A DNA stretch of 64,000 bases from NCBI GenBank assembly GCA_048262455.1, contig JBLXFD010000001.1, positions 62,001-126,000 on the forward strand, read 5' to 3'. The DNA is from Psychromarinibacter sp048262455. Lineage in GTDB: Bacteria > Pseudomonadota > Alphaproteobacteria > Rhodobacterales > Rhodobacteraceae. Below the pieces are notes generated by a model that worked only from the letters and a program-made list of their open reading frames with translations, searched no databases and had not been told where the DNA came from. Position numbers and translations under genes: made by a program. Of this stretch, positions 51,209-58,418 are shown piece by piece. Numbering within the stretch: the stretch's first letter is position 1; each line of letters starts with the position of its first letter.

Positions 51209-51715
51209 ATGACCCCGACCCGCCGCGCCGCCCTGGGCGATCTCGCGCTTTGCGCCGCCGTCGCAGTGGGCGCCGCCACCCTGCTGATCGGCGCCTCGAC
51301 CCTGCCGCCGCCGCGCTTCGACCCGCTCGGCTCTGCCGCGCTGCCGCGGGCGCTGGCGGTCATCATGCTGGTGCTCGGCGCCTGGATCCTCGGCCGCGCG
51401 CTGCTGCGGCTGTTGCGGCCCGGCGTTGATCCCGCGCCCGCCCCGGAGGCAGAGGCCCCCGCCGCCCCCGCTGAACGCACCCACAACCCCGCGAAGGGCC
51501 TGATCGTCTTCGCCGCCCTCGTCGCCTACATCGCCGGTCTCGACATGGGCCGCGCGCCGCTGATCCCCGCCACGGGGATCTTCCTGGCGGTGGTGGGCGC
51601 CACGATCTCGGGCCCCAGCCTGCGCAGCCTGCTGCTATACGGGCTGTTCGGACTGGCGCTGTCGGCGGGCCTCAGCTGGGTGATGACCAATTTCCTCTAT
51701 GTGAGCTTCAACTGA
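51209..51715 (+). CDS. TTT transporter small membrane subunit TctB (system 2)
   Basis: 168 residues with four spans and the TctB signature PPPRFDPLGSAALPRALAVIMLVLG (residues 32-56). A proline/alanine/glutamate linker (about 74-92) separates the two hairpins. Its stop and the tctA start share bases (TGATG). Confidence 0.88.
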   Translation: MTPTRRAALGDLALCAAVAVGAATLLIGASTLPPPRFDPLGSAALPRALAVIMLVLGAWILGRALLRLLRPGVDPAPAPEAEAPAAPAERTHNPAKGLIVFAALVAYIAGLDMGRAPLIPATGIFLAVVGATISGPSLRSLLLYGLFGLALSAGLSWVMTNFLYVSFN

Positions 51716-53217
51716 TGATCGCCGCCTTCGAGGCCCTCCTTACCTGGTACAACCTGCTGTTCCTGTGCTCCGGCGTGGTGCTGGGCATCGTGGTGGGCGC
51801 GATCCCGGGGCTGACGGCCACCATGCTGATCGCGCTCACGCTGCCGCTGACCTTCCACATGGACCCCGTCAGCGCCATCACGCTGCTGATCGGCGAATAC
51901 GTGGGCGGCATTTCCGGCGGGCTGATCACCGCGATCCTGCTGCGGATGCCGGGCACGCCGGCCTCGATCGTCACCACCTTCGACGGCTACCCGATGACCC
52001 TGGACAACCGGGCAGAGCGGGCGCTGGCGCTGGGCATCGCCGCCTCGGTGGCGGGGGGGCTGATCTCCTGGGCGTTCCTGGCGGGCATGTCCCCCTCGCT
52101 GGCGCGCTTCGCGCTGCAGTTCGGACCGTGGGAATACTTCACCCTGGTGCTGATGGCGCTGGTGATGCTGGCGGTGCTGGCGCAGGGCTCGCTGGCCAAG
52201 GGGCTGCTGGGCGCGGCGCTGGGCATGGCCTTCGCGCTGCCGGGGATCGACAGTTCCACCGGCCAGTCGCGCCTGACCTTCGGGCACAGCGAGCTGCTGA
52301 GCGGCTTCGGCCTGCTGCCGGTGCTGATCGGCGCCTTCGCCATCAGCCAGGTGCTGCGCGACGCCTCGAAGACCACCGTCATGACCGGGATGAAGCTGCC
52401 CGACCGCCGCCTGCCGGTGGCCTGGAGCGACCTGCGCACCCACTGGGGCAACGGGCTGCGGTCCTCGGTCATCGGCACCTGGATCGGGCTGCTGCCCGGC
52501 ATCGGCGGCAATATCGCGGCGCTGGTGTCCTACAGCACCGCCAAGCAGATCTCGCGCGAGCCGGAGCGTTTCGGCAAGGGGCACGAGCCCGGCGTCGTGG
52601 CCGCCGAGGCTGCCAACAACGCCTCGATCGGCGGCGCGCTGATCCCGCTGATCACCATGGGCATCCCCGGCAGCGTGACCGAGGCGATCCTGATCGGCGC
52701 GCTGACGATCCACAACCTGCAGCCCGGCCCGCTGCTGTTCCAGAACTCGCCCGAGATCGCCTACGGCATCATCGCCGCCTACCTGCTGGCCAACGTGGTG
52801 ATGCTGCTGGTGATGTGGGGCGCGGTGCGCTGGATCGCGCAGGTGGTGCGGCTGCCGCAGGCGGGGCTGCTGGGGGCGATCCTGGTGTTCTGCGTGGTCG
52901 GCTCCTACGCCATCAACTCCACCTTCACCGATGTCTGGGTCATGGTGGCCTTCGGCGTCGTGGGCCTGGGGCTGGAGGCGGCGCGCGTGCCGCTGGGGCC
53001 CTTCGTGATCGGCTTCGTGCTGTCGCCCATCGCCGAGGAGCAGTTGCGCGCCTCGCTGATGATGACCGACGGCGACTGGACCGAGATCGCCGGGCGGCCC
53101 TGGGCCATGGTGTTCCTGGCGCTGGCGGTGATGACGGTGGCCTGGCCGGCGGTGGCGGCGCGCATGGGCGCCCGGGCGCGGCGGCGGGCGGCGGCGGCGG
53201 AGGCCGGGGGCCGGTGA
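51715..53217 (+). CDS. TTT transporter large membrane subunit TctA (system 2)
   Basis: 500-residue permease. GAIPGLTATMLIALTLPLTF near 28, LRMPGTPASIVTTFDGYPM, LLPGIGGNIAALVSYSTAKQ, and LITMGIPGSVTEAILIGAL mark the two homologous halves. About 12 membrane spans. A charged Arg/Ala-rich tail ends the chain. GntR overlaps its stop (GTGA). Confidence 0.93.
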   Translation: MIAAFEALLTWYNLLFLCSGVVLGIVVGAIPGLTATMLIALTLPLTFHMDPVSAITLLIGEYVGGISGGLITAILLRMPGTPASIVTTFDGYPMTLDNRAERALALGIAASVAGGLISWAFLAGMSPSLARFALQFGPWEYFTLVLMALVMLAVLAQGSLAKGLLGAALGMAFALPGIDSSTGQSRLTFGHSELLSGFGLLPVLIGAFAISQVLRDASKTTVMTGMKLPDRRLPVAWSDLRTHWGNGLRSSVIGTWIGLLPGIGGNIAALVSYSTAKQISREPERFGKGHEPGVVAAEAANNASIGGALIPLITMGIPGSVTEAILIGALTIHNLQPGPLLFQNSPEIAYGIIAAYLLANVVMLLVMWGAVRWIAQVVRLPQAGLLGAILVFCVVGSYAINSTFTDVWVMVAFGVVGLGLEAARVPLGPFVIGFVLSPIAEEQLRASLMMTDGDWTEIAGRPWAMVFLALAVMTVAWPAVAARMGARARRRAAAAEAGGR

Positions 53218-53918
53218 AAGCGCTGGACCTGCCCGAAGGCGGCCGCCTCTACCTGCGGATCGCGCGCCAGCTGGCGGCCGAGATCGAGGCCGGCCGCTAC
53301 CGCGACGGCGAGCGTCTGCCGCCGGAACGCGACCTGTCGGCCAGCCTCGGCGTCAGCCGCACCACGGTGCGCGAGGCGCTGCTGGCGCTGGAGATCATGC
53401 ACCAGATCGAGATCCGCACCGGCGCCGGCGTCTACGTGCTGCCCGCCAGCCAGCGCGCCCGCGGCAAGGGCGCCGCCGAGGTGCCCGACGAAAGCGGCCC
53501 CTGGGACCAGCTGGAGGCGCGGCGCGCCATCGAGGGGCAGGTGGCCTACCTCGCCGCCGAGCGCGCCACCGAGGCGCAGCTGGCGGAACTGGAGGCCCTG
53601 AACGCCCGCAGCGAGGCGATGCTGGACGACATCCCCGGCTTCGACGCCGCCGACGCCGCCTTTCACGCGGCGCTGGCGCGGGTGGCGGGGAACGCGCTGC
53701 TGGAACGCTACGTGGCCGATCTCTGGGCCATGCGCGGCGGGCCGCTCTGGGGCCGCTGGTACCAGCAGACCCGCAGCATCCAGAACCGCCGCCGCAGCAT
53801 CGACGACCACCGCGTCATCCTGCGCGCCGTCGCCCGGCGCCGCCCCGACGCCGCCATGACGGCGATGAAATCGCACCTGGACGTGCTGGCCGAACGCTTC
53901 CACGCCCTGAACCTGTGA
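53214..53918 (+). CDS. GntR/FadR family transcriptional regulator
   Basis: 234 residues from a GTG overlapping the tctA stop. N-terminal winged helix: LPPERDLSASLGVSRTTVREALLALE (about 38-63). C-terminal FCD-type helical effector domain with FDAADAAFHAALARVAGN and DDHRVILRAV, which carry the Asp/His metal-binding positions of this class. Likely repressor of the tct-sulfatase operon in which it lies, with a carboxylate or sulfate ester as ligand; the inverted repeat at 50017 is a candidate site. Confidence 0.92.
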   Translation: MKALDLPEGGRLYLRIARQLAAEIEAGRYRDGERLPPERDLSASLGVSRTTVREALLALEIMHQIEIRTGAGVYVLPASQRARGKGAAEVPDESGPWDQLEARRAIEGQVAYLAAERATEAQLAELEALNARSEAMLDDIPGFDAADAAFHAALARVAGNALLERYVADLWAMRGGPLWGRWYQQTRSIQNRRRSIDDHRVILRAVARRRPDAAMTAMKSHLDVLAERFHALNL

Positions 53919-53958
53919 CCCCCATGACCTGCAAGACCCTGCCTGAAGGAGCCCGCCC

Positions 53959-55422
53959 GTGAGCCAGCAGCCCGACATCGTCCTGATCGTCACCGACCAG
54001 CAACGCTACGACACCATCCGCGCGCTGGGGGCGGGGCACATGGACACCCCGAACATCGACCGGCTGGCCGAGCGCGGCGTCAGCTTCACCCAGTGCCACG
54101 TCACCGCGCCCTCCTGCGTGCCCTGCCGCGCCAGCCTGTTCACCGGCTACTACCCGCATACCAACGGCGTGGTGGCCAACGGCCAGCCATGGAGCCGCAC
54201 CTGGGTCTCGGACCTCGCCGGCGCGGGCTATCACTGCGTGAACATCGGCAAGATGCACACCATCCCCTACGACGCGAAGGCGGGCTTCCACGAACGCTAC
54301 GTGGTGGAGAACAAGGACCGCTTCATGGAGGGCCGCTGGTTCTTCGACGAATGGGACAAGGCGCTGGCGGCGCACGGGCTGAAGAAGCAGCAGCGCGTGG
54401 AATACCGCAAGCGCGACGACTACCGAGACCGGCTGGGCGCCTTCACCTGGGACCTGCCGGAGCGGCTGCAGTCCGACAATTTCGTCGGCGGCATGGCCAA
54501 GTGGTGGCTGGAGACGAAGCCGGTGGAAAAGCCGCTGTTCCTCGTCGTCGGCTTCCCCGGGCCGCATCCGCCCTACGACCCCACCCCCGAGATCGCCGAG
54601 AAGTACATGGCCCGCGACATCCCGCTGCCCGAGGTGACCGAGGCGGAGATGGACGGTCTGCACCCGGTGTTCAAGGAAAAGCGCCAGCACGACGTGGACG
54701 TGGACCATGATTCCGTGGCGTGGAAGCTGGACCCCACCCGCGAGGAAATGCACCGCATGCGCGCCTACTACTGCGCCAACGTCGAGATGATCGACCGCGA
54801 GGTGGGGGCGATCCTCGACACGCTGGAGGCGCGGGGGCGGCTGGACGACACGATCATCATATTCACCTCGGACCACGGCGACTGCCTGGGCGATCACGGG
54901 CTGATCCAGAAATGGGCGCCCTACGAGGAGGTCACGCGCGTGCCGCTGATCATCTCGGCGCCCGAGAAGTTCGCCGGCGGGCGCAGCGTGGACGAGTTGG
55001 TGCAGCTGTTCGACCTTGGCCCGACGATCCTGGAATGGGCCGGGGTGACTCCGGATCCCACCTTCGAGGCGATCTCGCTGAACCCGGCGCTGGAGGGCGA
55101 GGCCTTCGCCGGCCGCAGCCACGTGTTCTGCGAGCAGGGGGGCGACGTGAACCTGACGGGCACCACCTTCCTGACGATGATCCGCTCCGAAACCCACAAG
55201 CTGGTGCAGTTCCAGGGGATGGCGGAGGGGCAGCTGTTCGACCTTGTCGCCGACCCGAACGAGCGGGTGAACCTCTGGGACGACCCGCAGGCGGCGGAGG
55301 TGAAGGCAGAGCTGCGCGAGGCGCTGCTGAACTGGCACATCGACAGCGCGCTGCACACCAAGAACGCGCGGCGGCTTATCGTCTCGCCCGCCGGGGTGGA
55401 CAGTATCCAGGAGTCGGCTTGA
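53959..55422 (+). CDS. Type I sulfatase 3 (Cys-type)
   Basis: 487 residues from GTG (AAGGAG 7 bases upstream). Metal ligands VTDQQR (11-16) and FTSDHGDCLGDHGL. Formylglycine precursor Cys53 in SCVPCR. GFPGPHPPYDP and NIGKMHTIPYDAK are typical. More distant from sulfatases 1 and 2, and closer in pattern to choline-sulfatase/arylsulfatase A-like enzymes (TDQQR start). No signal peptide. It completes the tctC-tctB-tctA-gntR-sulfatase operon. Confidence 0.93.
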   Translation: MSQQPDIVLIVTDQQRYDTIRALGAGHMDTPNIDRLAERGVSFTQCHVTAPSCVPCRASLFTGYYPHTNGVVANGQPWSRTWVSDLAGAGYHCVNIGKMHTIPYDAKAGFHERYVVENKDRFMEGRWFFDEWDKALAAHGLKKQQRVEYRKRDDYRDRLGAFTWDLPERLQSDNFVGGMAKWWLETKPVEKPLFLVVGFPGPHPPYDPTPEIAEKYMARDIPLPEVTEAEMDGLHPVFKEKRQHDVDVDHDSVAWKLDPTREEMHRMRAYYCANVEMIDREVGAILDTLEARGRLDDTIIIFTSDHGDCLGDHGLIQKWAPYEEVTRVPLIISAPEKFAGGRSVDELVQLFDLGPTILEWAGVTPDPTFEAISLNPALEGEAFAGRSHVFCEQGGDVNLTGTTFLTMIRSETHKLVQFQGMAEGQLFDLVADPNERVNLWDDPQAAEVKAELREALLNWHIDSALHTKNARRLIVSPAGVDSIQESA

Positions 55423-55450
55423 GGGTGGGCGGCGGCTGAGGCGTAAGATC

Positions 55451-55476
55451 CGGGAGCGGCGGCTTTGCCGCTCCCG
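55451..55476. terminator. Bidirectional hairpin between convergent genes
   Basis: Perfect stem CGGGAGCGGC/GCCGCTCCCG with loop GGCTTT, 28 bases after the sulfatase 3 stop and 15 bases from the stop of the minus-strand gene at 55492. Weak T content follows (AATTAG). Probable shared 3′ terminator. Confidence 0.7.
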
Positions 55477-55491
55477 AATTAGTCTGTGCAG

Positions 55492-56076
55492 TCAATCAGC
55501 CGTCTCTGACTGAACGGCCTCCCGGACCGCCGCGCTGAACTTTTCCCGAAGGTTCCGGTCCACCGCCAGCCTCCGGCGTAGCGAACGCGGCAGCTCCAGC
55601 TGCACCCCCTCGCCGGAGACGGTGCGGTTGCAGATGTTGGTCTCGTGCACGCCCGGCAACCTCTCGTTCGGGATCGCCTCGAACCCGGCACCCCGCAGCG
55701 CCGCGCCGATGGCGTCGCGCAGCCCGGTCGCTCGGCCGCCCAGCCACACCGCGTCGGTCCCGTCATCCCGGCGCCCGTGGATCGCGACCGCGGTCTTTGC
55801 CCTACCCACAAGGTCGACGGCACCGGGCTCGTCGAAGCGGTGCGAGGTGATGTGGAAATCGCCATGCGCCCCGGCCCTCAGCGCCTCGAAGGCGTAGAAG
55901 GACAGGTCGGTCCCCGCGATCTCCTCGGCGATCTCCGAGGTTTCCGGCTCGATGGTGCCGCCGTGCGGGGCGAGGATCACCACGGGTGTGCCGCGATCCT
56001 CCCACCTGATGCGATAGTCGACGTCGGGCTGCATCTCGGCGGCGAGTTCTTCGAAGTTCCGGTAGCGATCTGCCAT
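55492..56076 (-). CDS. Poly-gamma-glutamate hydrolase family protein
   Basis: 194 residues resembling PF05908 (zinc carboxypeptidase-like fold; Bacillus phage gamma-PGA hydrolase). VILAPHGGTIEPETSEIAEEIAG (about 31-53) holds the zinc His/Glu, LSFYAFEAL and HITSHRFDEP the next ligand, and GVHETNICNR is a conserved later motif. Family enzymes cleave gamma-glutamyl polymers. No signal peptide, and no phage genes are nearby. Codon choice looks slightly less GC-extreme than the neighbours. Confidence 0.85.
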   Translation of the reverse strand: MADRYRNFEELAAEMQPDVDYRIRWEDRGTPVVILAPHGGTIEPETSEIAEEIAGTDLSFYAFEALRAGAHGDFHITSHRFDEPGAVDLVGRAKTAVAIHGRRDDGTDAVWLGGRATGLRDAIGAALRGAGFEAIPNERLPGVHETNICNRTVSGEGVQLELPRSLRRRLAVDRNLREKFSAAVREAVQSETAD

Positions 56077-56115
56077 GGATCGTTTTCCTCTTCGCGGGAA
56101 AGCGAGCGCGCGCGC

Positions 56116-57066
56116 CTACACGTCCAGCCTGCTCACCGTCTTGGAGATGCTGTCGCCCTTCCGCTCCAGCGCGATGATCTCGCCGAACTCGATGTGCAGC
56201 CAGTCCTTGCCGCTTTCGGTCAGGGGCTCGGACGCGAAGATGGCAGAGGTCGCCTCGTCCTCCGGGCAGACGTCGATGTCGTAGGAGTTCTCGTGATCCA
56301 GGAAATTCCGGCCCATCAGGACGTACATCGGCTCCAGCAGCATCGAGAGCGCCAGGTCGTCCTTCCCGGGCCCGGAGGGGCGCAGGTCCTTCCAGTTGCC
56401 GGCAACTTCGGTCTCCCCGCTGTGTCCGCAGCCGTAGTTGACCCCGATGATCCGGTTCGGCGCAACCAGGGCGATCTTCAGCTTGGTCAGGGCGGCAAGG
56501 TCGAGCTTTTCCATCGCCTGCAGGATGACTTTCAGCAGGTCCTCGAACCCCTTCTTCACGTCCGCATCACTGTCGCCCCTGAGCAGTGAGAGCAGCAGGA
56601 CGTAAAGGAACTCCGTATCGGTGGTGCCCCGCATCTGCTTGAGGAACCGGTCCTCGCAATGCGCCAGCAGTTCCCTTTGCAGCAACCGCCAGTGCGGCAG
56701 GGTCCCGTTCTGGGCGATGATCCAGGGCGTTCCGTCGAAGGAAAAGGGGTGGCAGTTCTCGTCGGCCTGGACGACGCTGGCGTCGTAGCTGGAGGCCCTG
56801 ACGTGGGCCAGCACGGTGCTGGCCTGAAGGCTCGGGATGATCCCCTTGGCATTGTCGTCGTAGAAGGCCGCCTTGGGCCGGTGATAGAGCAGGGGGTCCT
56901 TCGGTTTCAGAAGGTGCTCGCCCCAGGCGCCGAAGCCCCAGCCCGCAAGCTGAAGGTCGGGGTGAAGCTCCGGGTCCAGGCTCTGGTTGATGAGGCTGTT
57001 TTCCGGCTCCAGCAGGAGGCTCGCAAGCGGTATTTCAGGTCCGATATAGGCAAAGACGCGGCACAT
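56116..57066 (-). CDS. Class II glutamine amidotransferase
   Basis: 316 residues. MCRVFAYIGPE exposes Cys2 as the N-terminal nucleophile after Met removal. RASSYDASV and QNGTLPHW give the conserved Arg and Asn-Gly oxyanion residues, and the DTEFLYVLLLSLLRG helix matches YafJ/EgtC/DUG3-type domains. Such proteins hydrolyse glutamine-like gamma-glutamyl amides; EgtC removes gamma-Glu from an ergothioneine intermediate and DUG3 acts on glutathione. Next to a gamma-glutamyl polymer hydrolase, a gamma-glutamyl amide substrate is plausible. Starts farther upstream would mask Cys2. Confidence 0.88.
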   Translation of the reverse strand: MCRVFAYIGPEIPLASLLLEPENSLINQSLDPELHPDLQLAGWGFGAWGEHLLKPKDPLLYHRPKAAFYDDNAKGIIPSLQASTVLAHVRASSYDASVVQADENCHPFSFDGTPWIIAQNGTLPHWRLLQRELLAHCEDRFLKQMRGTTDTEFLYVLLLSLLRGDSDADVKKGFEDLLKVILQAMEKLDLAALTKLKIALVAPNRIIGVNYGCGHSGETEVAGNWKDLRPSGPGKDDLALSMLLEPMYVLMGRNFLDHENSYDIDVCPEDEATSAIFASEPLTESGKDWLHIEFGEIIALERKGDSISKTVSRLDV

Positions 57067-57121
57067 GTGGTTCCTAACTTTCCACGTGAACGCAGGCCGG
57101 ACAGGTTCGTTGCGCAGGGGG

Positions 57122-57208
57122 CCGAAATTTTCGGACCGGCGGGTGCCCTGCGGACGCAAGGATTTTCTGGAAAATCCTTCCTCGGCAAGATTTTCCAGAA
57201 GATCTTGC
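57122..57208. repeat. Cluster of three A/T-rich palindromes
   Basis: CCGAAA-T-TTTCGG (57122-57134), AAGGATTTTC-TG-GAAAATCCTT (57158-57179, perfect) and GCAAGATTTTC-CA-GAAGATCTTGC (57185-57208, one mismatch). The third is a diverged inverted copy of the second. They lie between the 57208 stop and the amidotransferase start, on the same strand, and may end the upstream transcript or be a dispersed element. Confidence 0.7.
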
Positions 57209-58380
57209 TACCCCCGCGCCACCGCCGCGATCGCCTGACCCGCCGCGACCCCCGACGACCAGGCCCATTGAAAGTTGTAGCCACCCAGCCAGCCCGTGAC
57301 GTCCACCGCCTCGCCGATGGCGTAAAGGCCCGGCACCTGCCGCGCCTCCATGGTCTTGGACGACAGGCCGGCGGTGTCGATGCCCCCCGCCGTGACCTCG
57401 GCCTTGGCGTAGCCCTCGGTGCCCGAGGGCAGGAAGGTCAGGTCCTCCAGCACCGCCGCCGCCGCGTCCAGCGCCGTGTCGGGGGCGTTGCCCAGCTCGG
57501 TCTCCAGCCCGATCCGGGTGGCCAGCACCTCGGCCAGCCGGGCCGGAAGATGCTCCGCCAGCGCCGCCTTCAGCCGCGCCCGGGGCATGGCGCGCCGCGC
57601 CGCGCGCAGTTTCTCGCCCGCGCCGGGCAGCACGGTCAGCGAGACCGGCTGCCCCGGCGTCCAGTAGGACGAGACCTGCAGGATCGCCGGGCCCGACAGC
57701 CCCTTGTGGGTGAACAGCGCCGCCTCGTCGAAGGCCATGCCCCCGGCGCGGGCGGTGGCGGGGAAGGCGGTGCCGGGGATGGCGCGCAGGTCCATGTCAC
57801 GCTCGCCCAGGGTCAGCGGCACCAGCGCCGGGCGCGGCGGCACCACCGCCAGCCCGAAACGGCGGGCGATGTCGTAGGCGATGCCGGTGGCGCCCATCTT
57901 CGGGATCGAGGGCCCCCCCGTCGCCAGCACCAGCCGCTGCGCCCGCGCGCCCGCAACGGTGAAGCCGCCGGGCCCGTGCCCGATCTCGCCCACCGGGGTC
58001 GACAGCCGCAGTTCCACCCCGCCGCGGGTGCATTCGTCCAGCAGCATCGCCACGATCTGCCGGGCCGAGCCGTCGCAAAATAGCTGCCCCAGCGTCTTCT
58101 CGTGCCAGGCGATGCCGTGCCGTTCCACCAGCGCCAGGAAATCCCACTGGGTGTAGCGGCTCAGCGCGGACTTGGCGAAATGCGGGTTCTCGGACAGGAA
58201 GCACCCCGCCTCGGTGCCGGTGTTGGTGAAGTTGCAGCGCCCGCCGCCGGAGATCAGGATCTTCTTGCCCGGCTTGTCCGCATGGTCCAGCAGCAGCACC
58301 CGCGCGCCGCCCTGTCCGGCGGTCGCGGCGGCCATCAGGCCCGCGCCGCCGGCGCCGAGGATGATCGTGTCGTAGTCCAT
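57208..58380 (-). CDS. NAD(P)/FAD-dependent oxidoreductase, YhiN/HI0933 (BaiN-like) family
   Basis: 390 residues. FAD-binding GAGGAGLMAAATAG (9-22) and the family-specific GKKILISGGGRCNFTNT (38-54) are clear, ATGGPSIPKMGATG near 155 is the second nucleotide-binding turn, and the C-terminal GEAVDVTGWLGGYNFQWAWSSG closes the FAD site. Function of most members is unknown; one gut homologue (BaiN) is a bile-acid flavoenzyme. Separated from the amidotransferase by the palindrome cluster. Confidence 0.92.
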   Translation of the reverse strand: MDYDTIILGAGGAGLMAAATAGQGGARVLLLDHADKPGKKILISGGGRCNFTNTGTEAGCFLSENPHFAKSALSRYTQWDFLALVERHGIAWHEKTLGQLFCDGSARQIVAMLLDECTRGGVELRLSTPVGEIGHGPGGFTVAGARAQRLVLATGGPSIPKMGATGIAYDIARRFGLAVVPPRPALVPLTLGERDMDLRAIPGTAFPATARAGGMAFDEAALFTHKGLSGPAILQVSSYWTPGQPVSLTVLPGAGEKLRAARRAMPRARLKAALAEHLPARLAEVLATRIGLETELGNAPDTALDAAAAVLEDLTFLPSGTEGYAKAEVTAGGIDTAGLSSKTMEARQVPGLYAIGEAVDVTGWLGGYNFQWAWSSGVAAGQAIAAVARG

Positions 58381-58418
58381 CCGCGCCTTCTAGTGCGGGG
58401 CGCGGGCGGCGGAAAGGG

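Noticed and set aside
55492..56076. Prophage remnant suggested by a phage-type gamma-PGA hydrolase
   Set aside because: No integrase, structural, lysis or att-like sequence nearby; the gene stands in an ordinary chromosomal context.
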